DNA of 64,000 nt from assembly GCA_018971625.1 (NCBI GenBank), contig JAGXAJ010000008.1, forward strand, positions 1 to 64,000, given 5' to 3'. This document shows, piece by piece, positions 18,012 to 25,763 of this stretch. The notes beneath the pieces are model-generated. The model did no database searches, had not been told where the DNA came from, and was given only the letters and a program-made list of their open reading frames with translations. Origin of the DNA: Pseudomonadota bacterium (lineage in GTDB: Bacteria; Pseudomonadota; Alphaproteobacteria; Rhizobiales; Xanthobacteraceae). Within the stretch, counting starts at the first letter, position 1; the number at the start of each line of letters is the position of its first letter. Both the position numbers and the translations under genes were made by a program.

Positions 18012-19037
18012 CTAAGCCGGCCGCAGGATCACGCGGTCGCGTGAAGAACCGGCGACCGCGATAAAGGCCGCTTTCGCCTGCTCCAGCGGATAGATGGCGC
18101 TGGCCTTGATCGGAAATGGCTTCAAATGACCGCCGGCAAATCCGGGACCCAGTTCCCGCAGTATCGCGCCGGTCGCGACAGACGACAGCGCCAACGTATC
18201 GATCCCGACATAAGTATGTTGCCCGCGGTAAAATTCCAGGATGTTGAACGGCACGGTCCGCTCGATGGTCGCGATCAGGATCTGCCGGCCGTACAAGGCC
18301 AGCGATTTATGTGCAGCCTGGAAATAGGGATCACCCACCGTGTTGAAGACGATGTCGGCCCCCTTGTTCGCTGTCAGTTCGCGTACCCTCGCCGCCACGT
18401 CGCTCGCGGACGCATCGATCATCTCGACCGCCGAATTGGCGTGACCCTCGTAGCGCTCATTCTTGCGCACCACGCCGATCACGCGCGCGCCATGCCACGT
18501 CGCGATCTGCACCGCGGCCTGACCGACCTTGCCGTTGACGCCCAATACAAGCACGGTCTCGCCGGACCTTGGCATGCCGGCGCGGCGCAAGCCTTCCAAC
18601 GCGGTGACAAAGGGAACGCCGATGCCGGCGGCTTCCTCCCACGACAGGCCGGTCGGTTTTTCCACCACCGCATCGGCCTCTACCGGCAGATGCGTGGCGT
18701 GGGTGCCGTCGCGCCTGATGCCGAGATCGCCCGAAGAGCCGAATACTTCGCGTCCGATCCAGCCCTCGGGTCCGTCGATCACGACACCTGAATAATCGCG
18801 GCCCGGCGTCCGCGGAAATACCGCATAGGGCATCAGTCCGGTCGCCGCCTTGATGTCGGACGGATTGACCGCCGCCGCCTTGATCTCGATCAGCACCTGA
18901 TCGCCGGTACGCGACAGAGCATGCCGCTCGATCACCGGCTCAATCGAAGCCGGATCGGCCGCCTTCGCCAGCAGGCGTACGCAGCGTGCTTCGGCGGACT
19001 GCGATTTGGTTTCCGGGTTTTTGGAAGGTGAGTTCAT
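18012..19037 (-). CDS. Zinc-independent MDR family NAD(P)H-dependent dehydrogenase (quinone oxidoreductase type)
   Basis: 341 residues. GroES-like domain about 20-150 with VNPSDIKAATG and FPRTPGRDYSGVV; Rossmann domain about 155-290 with VLVLGVNGKVGQAAVQIA. The catalytic-zinc cysteine of alcohol dehydrogenases is absent, as in quinone oxidoreductases and enoyl reductases. It reduces a quinone, enone or similar substrate using NADPH. No clear operon partner; about 100 bp separate it from the GIY-YIG gene upstream. Confidence 0.85.
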   Translation of the reverse strand: MNSPSKNPETKSQSAEARCVRLLAKAADPASIEPVIERHALSRTGDQVLIEIKAAAVNPSDIKAATGLMPYAVFPRTPGRDYSGVVIDGPEGWIGREVFGSSGDLGIRRDGTHATHLPVEADAVVEKPTGLSWEEAAGIGVPFVTALEGLRRAGMPRSGETVLVLGVNGKVGQAAVQIATWHGARVIGVVRKNERYEGHANSAVEMIDASASDVAARVRELTANKGADIVFNTVGDPYFQAAHKSLALYGRQILIATIERTVPFNILEFYRGQHTYVGIDTLALSSVATGAILRELGPGFAGGHLKPFPIKASAIYPLEQAKAAFIAVAGSSRDRVILRPA

Positions 19038-19140
19038 TTAGGGTTTCGAAGCTTTGAGAACTGACTTTTGACGCCCACGACTAACCTGAAGCTCCGTTAG
19101 TTCAAGAGGCCTTTCGTAGTAAACTTGCTGGCTGCAATAG

Positions 19141-19467
19141 TTAATCCGATGAGTGCGCCGCACGGGACCGCGGATGTGGAGATCGCCGGCCTGAAAGCTG
19201 CCGAAGCGCCTCGAGATCGCCCTTGATGAAGGCTTCCTCCTTCGCCCGGCTCCACTTCTTCAGCTTGCGTTCATTCTCGACGGCATCGGTAATGCGATCG
19301 AACCATTGAGAGTAGACCAGCGTCACCGGTCTACGCGTTGCGGTGTAGCCGCCGAGTGCACCAGCATTATGCTGGGCCATTCTGATCTCCAACGCAGCCC
19401 GCGTAGTCCCGACGTAATAGCTACCGTCGGAGCAACGAAGAATGTAGAGAAAGGCGCCTTCAGTCAC
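19141..19467 (-). CDS. GIY-YIG domain protein
   Basis: 108 residues from the GTG at 19467, which has AAGG eight bases upstream; a TTG at 19491 would start inside a repeat. Single GIY-YIG nuclease domain of the UPF0213/YhbQ group: YILRCSDGSYYVGTT supplies the two tyrosines, then R29, H33 (AQHNAGALGGYTA), and the glutamate in AVENERKLKKWSR. The C-terminal 25 residues are basic and variable. These stand-alone proteins are small and widespread; a DNA structure-specific nuclease role is suggested by family only. Confidence 0.85.
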   Translation of the reverse strand: MTEGAFLYILRCSDGSYYVGTTRAALEIRMAQHNAGALGGYTATRRPVTLVYSQWFDRITDAVENERKLKKWSRAKEEAFIKGDLEALRQLSGRRSPHPRSRAAHSSD

Positions 19468-19491
19468 GTTCGCTACCTTGCCGCATAACAA

Positions 19492-19593
19492 CCCTCATCC
19501 TGAGGAGCGGCGCTTGCGCCGCGTCTCGAAGGATGGGCCTCACGCGCAGCCCATGGTTCGAGACGGCGCTCGCGCGCCTCCTCACCATGAGGG
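19492..19593. repeat. Palindromic intergenic repeat (CCCTCATCCTGAGGAGC family)
   Basis: CCCTCATCCTGAGGAGCGGC at the left end mirrors CCTCCTCACCATGAGGG at the right, with GTCTCGAAGGATGG and GGTTCGAGACGGC inside as a second inverted pair. A second copy is at 23203-23310, inside the paa operon. This copy lies just downstream of the truncated paaK gene. Confidence 0.8.
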
Positions 19594-19605
19594 AGAACAA
19601 AGGAA

Positions 19606-20178
19606 TTATCCCTTTGGCCGCTTGTCGTAAACACGCTTGGCCTTGCCGAGCGAACGTTCCAGTGTTTCCGGCGCGACGGCCCGAACCTGCGCGGTGATGC
19701 CGATGGTGTTTTTGATGAAGCTCGAGACGTTCTCGGCATGAACCACGAGGCCGCTGCCGTCCCAGCTCTCGGGGCAAGCTTCGGCCAACACCGTCATCTC
19801 GTCGAGGTGGCCTTCCCGCGTCAGCTCGATGATGAAATGGCCGCCACACCAGTCGGTCGTGAGCAGCGCCTCCTCGATCTGGGTCAGGAACATATTGACG
19901 CCAAGCAGGATGATCATGTCGTCGGAACGCCCGGTAACCTTTTCCATGCGCCGCATACCCGGCCGTGCGGTGCCTGGCAACAGCCGCGTGAGATCGCGGG
20001 TGCGATAGCGGATGATTGGAAACGCTTCCTTGTGCGCGACGTTGTCGTAGGCATGTTTGACCGACCACGCCAGACGCTTGGTCTGAAGCGCCATGATCGC
20101 ATCACGCGAGGCACGCTCGGTCTCGTCCATCTCGGCGCGATAGGTGCTACTCTTCACCTGCGATTTCGTCGAAGCCAT
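19606..20178 (-). pseudogene. paaK: Phenylacetate-CoA ligase with a large internal in-frame deletion
   Basis: An intact PaaK has about 440 residues and activates phenylacetate to phenylacetyl-CoA. This frame is open but encodes only 190. Residues 1-48 match the PaaK N-terminus (MDETERASRDAIMALQTKRL, WSVKHAYDNVAH). Residue 49 onward jumps to the C-terminal domain: KEAFPIIRYRTRDLTRLLPG, RMEKVTGRSDDMIILLGVNM, FLTQIEEALL. About 250 residues holding the ATP-binding core are gone, so no ligase activity is expected. The join lies at KEAF, close to the HYRKAF/TKEAFP similarity between the two regions, so microhomology could explain it. 18 bp follow the paaI stop; it ends the paa operon. Confidence 0.88.
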
Positions 20179-20196
20179 CGCGCGTTCCCCCTTAGC

Positions 20197-20658
20197 CTAT
20201 TTTTCTTTTGCTGTGCCCGGGCCTGGCAGCCATGTCCCGGGAATGGTGCGGGAATGGCCGCGGAACTCGGCGATCACGACGTCGTTGGCGGTGACGCGGA
20301 TGTCATAAATTCCGGAACGGCCGCTACGCGAGATTTCCCGCGCGGTCGCGATCAGCCTGTCGCCCAGCTTGCCGGGCTTGATGAAGGTGATCTGACACTG
20401 CGCCGCGACAGCGCGCTCGTTGTGCGAATTGCAGGCAAAAGCAAAGGCGGAGTCGGCGAGCAGGAAGATGAACCCGCCATGCGCGATGCGCTGGCCGTTC
20501 ACCATATGCGGCTGCACCGTCATGGTCAGGGTTGCCTGTCCGGCCCGGATATCGACGATCTCCATGCCGAGGCTGGAACTCGCATCGTCCTCCGCCCACA
20601 TTGCGTCGGCGCAGGCGCGTGCAATCTGGTCCGGCGAAAGCGTGGCTGTGACGTTCAC
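20197..20658 (-). CDS. paaI: Hydroxyphenylacetyl-CoA thioesterase PaaI
   Basis: 153 residues, hot-dog fold. Releases CoA from dead-end hydroxyphenylacetyl-CoA products and so protects the phenylacetate pathway. The HGGFIFLLADSAFAFACNS motif carries H60-G61-G62 and the catalytic D69; NGQRIAHGG precedes it. It lies 51 bp after paaE and 18 bp before the paaK remnant in one transcript direction. Confidence 0.92.
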   Translation of the reverse strand: MNVTATLSPDQIARACADAMWAEDDASSSLGMEIVDIRAGQATLTMTVQPHMVNGQRIAHGGFIFLLADSAFAFACNSHNERAVAAQCQITFIKPGKLGDRLIATAREISRSGRSGIYDIRVTANDVVIAEFRGHSRTIPGTWLPGPGTAKEK

Positions 20659-20709
20659 TACGGCCTCCCTGTCGCCCAGGCTCGTTGAAGCAAGGCTCGC
20701 ACTACTATC

Positions 20710-21792
20710 TTACACGTGGTCGTAATCCACCACGACCTTTTCCGATACCGGCCGGGCCTGGCAAGTCAGAATAAATCCCGCCTTCAGCTCCCACGGCTCC
20801 AGCGAATAGTTCACGTCCATCCGCGCATCGCCCTCGACCAGCCTGGCGCGGCAGGTCGAGCACATGCCGCCCTTGCAGGCGAACGGCAGATCCATGCCCG
20901 CGCGCAAGGCGGCGTCGAGAATGGATTCGCCCTCGGCCACCGGCACCTCACGGCGCTTGCCGTCGATGACCAGCGAGGCTATCGCCTTCGCCGGCGCGGA
21001 GGGGGCGATAGCAGCCTTCGGACGCGGCTTGCCGCCGAGACCCGAGACGAAACGCTCGACATGAATGCGGTCCTCAGCGACGCCGATATCGCGGCAGGTT
21101 GCTTCGATATCCTCGCTCATGCCGGGGGGGCCGCAGATAAAGACGTGATCGACGCTCGACGCCGGCACCAACGAGCGCAGTAGCACGCGGACCTTCTCGC
21201 CACCCAGTCGGCCGTGCAGGATCGGGATATCCTGCTCCTCGCCCGAGATGACATGGAAGATCGAGAGCCGCTGCATGAAGCGATCTTTCAGCTCTTCCAG
21301 CGCTTCGCCGAACAGCACGCGGCCAGTCGAACGGTTGCCATAGAACAGGAAGAACCGGCTATGCGGCTCCCGCGCCAGCACGCCTTTGACGATCGACAGG
21401 ATCGGCGTGATGCCGGAGCCCGCGGCGAAGCCGACATAGATCCGTGCCTGGTCCGGTGCGTGCGCGATGCCGAAGCGGCCGGTCGGCGTCATCACGTCGA
21501 GCTCGTCGCCGGCCTGCAATTCATCGGCGGCCCAGCTCGAAAATGCGCCGCCGTCGATCTTCTTCACCGCGATGCGCAGTTCGCCGTCGTCAGGACCGGA
21601 GCAGATCGAATAGGAACGGCGTATTTCCTCGCCGTCCATCGTAGTGCGCAGGGTCAGGTACTGGCCGGGAGCGAAGCTGTAATCCTCAGTGAGTTCGCTG
21701 GGGATCGCAAAGGTCAGCGATATCGCATCGGCGGATTCGCGGCGCACATCATTGACGGCCAAACGGTGGAAGCGTGGGGTTGCCGACGACAT
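20710..21792 (-). CDS. paaE: Phenylacetyl-CoA epoxidase reductase subunit PaaE
   Basis: 360 residues from the ATG at 21792, preceded by GGAAAACAAC. Passes electrons from NADPH to the diiron epoxidase PaaABC. FAD domain with RRSYSICSG, NADP domain with GFAAGSGITPILSIVKG and HVFICGPPGM, and C-terminal [2Fe-2S] ferredoxin domain about 275-360 with CKGGMCSTCRARL and the fourth cysteine in ILTCQARP. A REP-like palindrome separates it from paaD. Confidence 0.95.
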   Translation of the reverse strand: MSSATPRFHRLAVNDVRRESADAISLTFAIPSELTEDYSFAPGQYLTLRTTMDGEEIRRSYSICSGPDDGELRIAVKKIDGGAFSSWAADELQAGDELDVMTPTGRFGIAHAPDQARIYVGFAAGSGITPILSIVKGVLAREPHSRFFLFYGNRSTGRVLFGEALEELKDRFMQRLSIFHVISGEEQDIPILHGRLGGEKVRVLLRSLVPASSVDHVFICGPPGMSEDIEATCRDIGVAEDRIHVERFVSGLGGKPRPKAAIAPSAPAKAIASLVIDGKRREVPVAEGESILDAALRAGMDLPFACKGGMCSTCRARLVEGDARMDVNYSLEPWELKAGFILTCQARPVSEKVVVDYDHV

Positions 21793-21807
21793 CAGTTGTT
21801 TTCCATC

Positions 21808-21888
21808 GTCATTGCGAGGAGCGGAGCGACGAAGCAATCCAGAGCCGCATTTGCAGCCCCTGGATTGCTTCGCTTCGCTCGCAATGAC
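21808..21888. repeat. REP-like palindrome between paaD and paaE
   Basis: GTCATTGCGAGGAGCGGAGC at the left end mirrors GCTTCGCTCGCAATGAC at the right, with GAAGCAATCCAG and CTGGATTGCTTC as an inner inverted pair. Same family as 39090-39162. It would form a strong hairpin inside the paa mRNA. Confidence 0.8.
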
Positions 21889-21903
21889 GGCATGGGACCA
21901 ATC

Positions 21904-22407
21904 TCAGTGACACTTGAAATAATCAAAGGGTTCGCGGCAGCTCCTGCAGCGCCACAACGCCTTGCACGAGGTCGAGCCGAATTCGGACAACACTTCGGTA
22001 TCGCCGGAGCCGCATTGCGGGCACGCCACCTGCTGCTTGCCGAACAGCGCGCGGCGCAAGTGTGAGGCCTGCGGCGGCGCGATGCCGTATTCCCGGAGCT
22101 TGCGGCGGCCTTCCTCGCTCATCCAGTCGGTGGTCCAGGCCGGCGACAGCACGGTGCGGATTTTCGGGCGCCCGATGCCGGCACGTTCCAGCGCGAGTTC
22201 GATCTCGAACGCAATCATGTGCATCGCCGGACAGCCGGAATAGGTCGGCGTGATCGCAACCTCGACACGGCCGTCGCTCACCACAACGTCGCGCAACACG
22301 CCGAGATCGGCGATCGTCAGTACCGGGATCTCCGGATCGACCACGCGCGCCGCCGCGTCCCAGGCGCGCCGGCGCAGTTCGGCATCGTCGAGAGTGACGG
22401 CTACCAT
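21904..22407 (-). CDS. paaD: Phenylacetate degradation protein PaaD (MIP18-type, epoxidase maturation)
   Basis: 167 residues. N-terminal MIP18/DUF59 domain (about 10-100: ARVVDPEIPVLTIADLGVLR, TPTYSGCPAMHMI) linked to iron-sulfur or metal-centre assembly, and a C-terminal zinc-ribbon-like part with CPQCGSG, CKALWRCRSC and a final CH. Needed for an active PaaABCE epoxidase in studied systems. Its ATG (22405-22407) lies inside the 3' end of paaC, whose TAG is at 22401-22403, so translation is probably coupled. Confidence 0.94.
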   Translation of the reverse strand: MVAVTLDDAELRRRAWDAAARVVDPEIPVLTIADLGVLRDVVVSDGRVEVAITPTYSGCPAMHMIAFEIELALERAGIGRPKIRTVLSPAWTTDWMSEEGRRKLREYGIAPPQASHLRRALFGKQQVACPQCGSGDTEVLSEFGSTSCKALWRCRSCREPFDYFKCH

Positions 22408-23177
22408 GTCGCCCCCGGGAATGACCGCTGCATCGATTGCAATTCGCTGAGTAGATGGCCGAGATGCTCGCTGTGGCGGCCGTCGCGGCCGCCTTTTTGC
22501 ATCCAGTCGTCGCTCGGCAAAGCAAGCGTCGCTTCGCTGACGACCGTGGTGATCGTCTTCAGCCACGGCGGACGCAGTGCGGTGGGGTCGATGACGATAC
22601 CGCGATCGATCAGGCCGCGCTCGCTGTCGTCGATCGCGAACATCTCGCCGGTATAGGCCCAGAGACCGTCGATCGCGTTTTGCGCGCGGCGATGGCTTTC
22701 CTCGGTGCCGTCGCCGAGCCGGACGACCCATTCCGAGGAATGGCGGACGTGATAGGCGCTTTCCTTTTCGGACCTGGCCGCGATCGCCGCCAAGGTCGTG
22801 TCACTCGACCGCACCATCCCGCGCCAATAGAGATCGGCGAACATCGCATAGAAAAACTGCCGCACCATGGTCTGGGCAAAATCGCCATTCGGCTGCTCTA
22901 CCAGCAGCAGATTGCGGTATTGGCGTACATCGCGCAAATAGGCAAACTTGTCTTCGTCGTTACCCCTGCCTTCGACCTTTGCGGCGTAACCATAAAGCTC
23001 GCGCGCCTGCCCGAGCAGGTCGAGCCCCATATTGGCGAGCGCCATGTCCTCTTCCAGCATCGGCGCGTGGCCGCACCATTCCGACAGCCGATGCCCGAGG
23101 ATCAGCGCGTCGTCGGCCCGGCGCAGCGTGTAGAGCACCAGCGGCGTTTCCGAGACCTCGATCGATGCGACGGACAT
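22401..23177 (-). CDS. paaC: Phenylacetyl-CoA epoxidase structural subunit PaaC
   Basis: 258 residues, ferritin-like four-helix protein. Forms the stable heterodimer with catalytic PaaA but lacks a working diiron site. Recognisable stretches: YTLRRADDALILGHRLSEWC, MALANMGLDLLGQARELYGY, FAYLRDVRQYRNLLLVEQPN and DFAQTMVRQFFYAMFADLYW. The REP copy at 23203-23310 separates it from paaB, and its 3' end overlaps paaD. Confidence 0.95.
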   Translation of the reverse strand: MSVASIEVSETPLVLYTLRRADDALILGHRLSEWCGHAPMLEEDMALANMGLDLLGQARELYGYAAKVEGRGNDEDKFAYLRDVRQYRNLLLVEQPNGDFAQTMVRQFFYAMFADLYWRGMVRSSDTTLAAIAARSEKESAYHVRHSSEWVVRLGDGTEESHRRAQNAIDGLWAYTGEMFAIDDSERGLIDRGIVIDPTALRPPWLKTITTVVSEATLALPSDDWMQKGGRDGRHSEHLGHLLSELQSMQRSFPGATW

Positions 23178-23202
23178 GGCTCTTGCTCGCTCAGTTTTCG
23201 GA

Positions 23203-23310
23203 CCTCATCCTGAGGAGCTTGCGCAGCAAGCGTCTCGAAGGATGGCAACAATGCAGTGTCTCGCGGCCATGCTTCGAGACGCGCGCCAAGAGCGCGCTCC
23301 TCAGGATGAG
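23203..23310. repeat. Palindromic repeat between paaB and paaC
   Basis: CCTCATCCTGAGGAGCTTGC at the left mirrors GCGCGCTCCTCAGGATGAG at the right; inner pair GTCTCGAAGGATGG / CATGCTTCGAGACGC. Same family as 19492-19593. Located inside the paa operon, in the 150-bp gap between paaB and paaC. Confidence 0.8.
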
Positions 23311-23327
23311 AGGCCGGAAGAAAAACC

Positions 23328-23615
23328 TCACATGTGCCCGACTTCGTCCGGCACATCGTAGAAGGTCGGGTGCCGGTAAATCTTCGACTCCGCCGGTTCG
23401 AACATCATGCCCTTCTCGGACGGATCCGACGCGGTGATCGCGCTCGACGGCACCACCCAGATCGACAGGCCCTCGCCGCGCCGGGTATAGATGTCGCGCG
23501 CCGCCTGCAGCGCCAGCGTCGCGTCAGTCGCATGCAGCGAGCCGACATGCTTGTGGGCGAGGCCGTTGCGGCTACGGATGAAAACTTCCCAGAGCGGAAT
23601 GTTCGGCGTGGCCAT
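23328..23615 (-). CDS. paaB: Phenylacetyl-CoA epoxidase subunit PaaB
   Basis: 95 residues, the normal PaaB size. Small bridging subunit that ties PaaAC dimers together. Diagnostic sequence PLWEVFIRSRNGLAHKHVGS, ATDATLALQAARDIYTRRGE, GLSIWVVPSSAI and the C-terminal KIYRHPTFYDVPDEVGHM. It starts 18 bp after paaA. Confidence 0.95.
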   Translation of the reverse strand: MATPNIPLWEVFIRSRNGLAHKHVGSLHATDATLALQAARDIYTRRGEGLSIWVVPSSAITASDPSEKGMMFEPAESKIYRHPTFYDVPDEVGHM

Positions 23616-23633
23616 TTCACTCTTCCCTCGATT

Positions 23634-24617
23634 CTATTCGGCAGCCTGCCTGAATTTGCGTTTTTCGGCATAGACGGCTGCAGCCTCGCGCACCCACGCG
23701 CCTTGCTCGTGCGCCTTGCGCCGCGCCGCCAGCCGCTCGCGGTTGCACGGGCCGTTACCGGCCAGCACCTGGTTGAACTCGGCCCAGTCGATCTCGCCAC
23801 ACTTCCAGTTGCCGTCGGCATTCTGTTTCATGCCGGGATCGGGAATGGTCAGGCCGAGGAACCGAGCCTGTGGTACCGTCGCATCGACGAATTTCTGCCG
23901 GAGCTCGTCGTTGGAGAAGCGCTTGATCTTCCATTTGGTCGAGGTATCGCTGTGCTGGCTTGCCTTGTCGGGCGGGCCGAACATCATCAGCACCGGCCAC
24001 CACCAGCGATCGAGCGCGTTCTGCGCCATCGCCTTCTGCTCCGCGGTGCCGCGCGTCAAGGTCAGCATGATTTCAAAACCCTGGCGCTGATGAAAGGATT
24101 CTTCCTTGCAGACGCGAATCATCGCGCGCGCATAAGGACCATAGGAACAACGGCACAACGGAATCTGGTTCATGATCGCGGCGCCGTCTACCAGCCAGCC
24201 GATCGCGCCGATGTCGGCCCAGGTCAGCGTCGGATAGTTGAAGATCGAGGAATATTTTGCTTTCCCCGCCAGCATCATGTCGACCAGCTCTTCGCGCGAG
24301 GTGCCGAGCGTCTCGGCCGCGGCGTAGAGATAGAGACCGTGGCCACACTCGTCCTGCACTTTTGCCAGCAGCGCGGCCTTGCGGCGCAGCGACGGTGCGC
24401 GCGTGATCCAGTTGCCTTCCGGCAGCATGCCGACAATTTCGGAATGGGCGTGCTGGGAAATCTGCCGGGTCAGCGTCTTGCGATACGCAGCCGGCATCCA
24501 GTCATTCGGCTCGATGCGGTCGTCAGCGTCGATGCGCGCCTGAAACTGCGCCGCGCGGCCGGCATCTTCGACGTGGCGTTTTTCAGCGTCGGACGTGTTG
24601 AGCGCTTGGGTGTACAT
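23634..24617 (-). CDS. paaA: Phenylacetyl-CoA epoxidase catalytic subunit PaaA
   Basis: 327 residues. Diiron monooxygenase subunit that makes the 1,2-epoxide of phenylacetyl-CoA, the ring-activating step of aerobic phenylacetate degradation. Iron-binding ExxH motifs are visible as [18 protein letters not shown] and [33 protein letters not shown] is also typical. First gene of the paaABCDEI(K) block, 80 bp from the paaX stop, with an AT-rich promoter region between. Confidence 0.96.
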   Translation of the reverse strand: MYTQALNTSDAEKRHVEDAGRAAQFQARIDADDRIEPNDWMPAAYRKTLTRQISQHAHSEIVGMLPEGNWITRAPSLRRKAALLAKVQDECGHGLYLYAAAETLGTSREELVDMMLAGKAKYSSIFNYPTLTWADIGAIGWLVDGAAIMNQIPLCRCSYGPYARAMIRVCKEESFHQRQGFEIMLTLTRGTAEQKAMAQNALDRWWWPVLMMFGPPDKASQHSDTSTKWKIKRFSNDELRQKFVDATVPQARFLGLTIPDPGMKQNADGNWKCGEIDWAEFNQVLAGNGPCNRERLAARRKAHEQGAWVREAAAVYAEKRKFRQAAE

Positions 24618-24635
24618 GGCCGGCCTCTTGCGGAC

Positions 24636-24701
24636 TCAATATATAACATAAAATTAGATACACAAGATATTATTGTAACGTATTTCAGTGACGTATTTCA
24701 G
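24636..24701 (-). promoter_or_regulatory. Putative paaA promoter with an 11-bp direct repeat
   Basis: On the minus strand TTGTGT (24660-24665) and TATATT (24638-24643) are 16 bp apart, a plausible sigma-70 promoter in the most AT-rich stretch nearby. Upstream of it CTGAAATACGT occurs twice with a 13-bp period (plus-strand 24678-24688 and 24691-24701), the second copy overlapping the paaX stop codon. The repeat could bind PaaX or an activator; this is inference. Confidence 0.5.
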
Positions 24702-25570
24702 GCTTGGCTGAACCGACGCCCCAGATCGGCGCCAGCCTTTGGCAGCGGCCCGTTTTCGTTGCTGGCATTGGCGTCAAGCCATTGTTCGGACGCGGGAAGC
24801 AGTCGGCGATAGATCTCGCCGCAGAGTTTTCGCGCCGCCTTGCCCGGCCAATCCGCAGGTAACAGCGCGGTCGGCAGCAGTGGGTCGCGCAACACGACGC
24901 GGCGGTAATGGTGGATGAGCAGGATCCGCGCGGTAAAGGCATCGGTATCCGACAGGGTGCCCCGTTCCATCCACGCCCGCAGCGGCTCGAAGGTCTTGAT
25001 GAATTTTGCGTAGGCATCGGCGGTGCGATCGAGCGGCCAGCTCTGGCTGAGCAGACGCCGCCCGCTGTCGTCTTCGGCGGAGACCTCGAGGCGGATCGCG
25101 TTCGCGGCTTGCTCCGGCACGGGAACGCCCGAGGGCGCGACCCACACTCCCGGCAACGGGCTGCCGAAGCCCGCGTTCTTCAGCTCTTCGCGGGCAGCGT
25201 CACGGTCCTCGCTGGCCGGGATCAGCAACAGCTCAAAGCGTCCGGTCCAGTCGGACGGCGGCGGACCGTAGATGTGCGTCGTGGCGATGTCGAATGTCTG
25301 TCGCCCCTTTTTGACCAGCCGGTAAAAGCTGTTACGGCCGACCTTGCCGCGCTCGAGCCAGCCATCGGCGGCAAGCCGCGACATCGCCGTGCGCACCACA
25401 CCGCTGTCGATGTCCAGTCCCCTGAAGAATTCAAGGAGCGTGCCGAGCCAGACCGAGCCGCCGCGCGGCACGATCGCATCGCCGAAGACGGTGATGACAA
25501 TGGAGCCGGTGCGCGAGGGTTCGCGCTTGAGTTGTTCGATGATGCGGTCAAGCGGCTTCGGCATCAGCAA
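24698..25570 (-). CDS. paaX: Phenylacetate degradation operon repressor PaaX
   Basis: 290 residues, the usual PaaX length. Winged-helix repressor released by phenylacetyl-CoA. N-terminal DNA-binding part with SIVITVFGDAIVPRGGSVWL, GLDIDSGVVRTAMSRLAADG and WLERGKVGRNSFYRL; central and C-terminal PaaX domains with WTGRFELLLIP, GVWVAPS and FTARILLIHHYRRVVLRDPL. It is encoded directly upstream of paaA in the same direction, so it may regulate its own transcript as well as paaA. Confidence 0.95.
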   Translation of the reverse strand: MLMPKPLDRIIEQLKREPSRTGSIVITVFGDAIVPRGGSVWLGTLLEFFRGLDIDSGVVRTAMSRLAADGWLERGKVGRNSFYRLVKKGRQTFDIATTHIYGPPPSDWTGRFELLLIPASEDRDAAREELKNAGFGSPLPGVWVAPSGVPVPEQAANAIRLEVSAEDDSGRRLLSQSWPLDRTADAYAKFIKTFEPLRAWMERGTLSDTDAFTARILLIHHYRRVVLRDPLLPTALLPADWPGKAARKLCGEIYRRLLPASEQWLDANASNENGPLPKAGADLGRRFSQA

Positions 25571-25665
25571 CGCATAGCGCGTTTCGCCGATTTAGAACAA
25601 TGCGGGTGTTTGTGCTTAACGGTTCGCTGGCGCAACGTGCGAACAGGTCCCTGGACTGGCGCCGT

Positions 25666-25688
25666 GTCACGCCGCAGAGCGGCGTGAC
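25666..25688. terminator. Strong 10-bp hairpin upstream of paaX
   Basis: GTCACGCCGC (25666-25675), loop AGA, GCGGCGTGAC (25679-25688): perfect and GC-rich. No U-tract follows on either strand. It may insulate paaX from the phasin unit, or be a repeat; function unclear. Confidence 0.4.
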
Positions 25689-25737
25689 AGTGCGTCGAAG
25701 ACGCGCTTTAGTTATCCTGGCAATGCAGTGCTCCGCC

Positions 25738-25763
25738 AAAAAAGGCCCGCCTAAGCGGACCTT
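25738..25763 (-). terminator. Rho-independent terminator of the phasin gene
   Basis: On the minus strand GGTCCGC, loop TTAG, GCGGGCC is followed by six T residues (plus-strand A-run 25738-25743). It comes about 28 bases after TGA 25791-25793, the stop of the frame that carries the normal phasin C-terminus, and lies partly inside the frameshifted reading frame. Confidence 0.75.

Noticed and set aside
23334..24812. 492-codon plus-strand frame antisense to paaA and paaB
   Set aside because: Long only because of high GC; paaA and paaB on the other strand are certain.
25666..25688. Hairpin considered as a classical terminator for paaX or phasin
   Set aside because: It is upstream of paaX and well past the phasin terminator, with no U-tract, so kept only as an unexplained hairpin.
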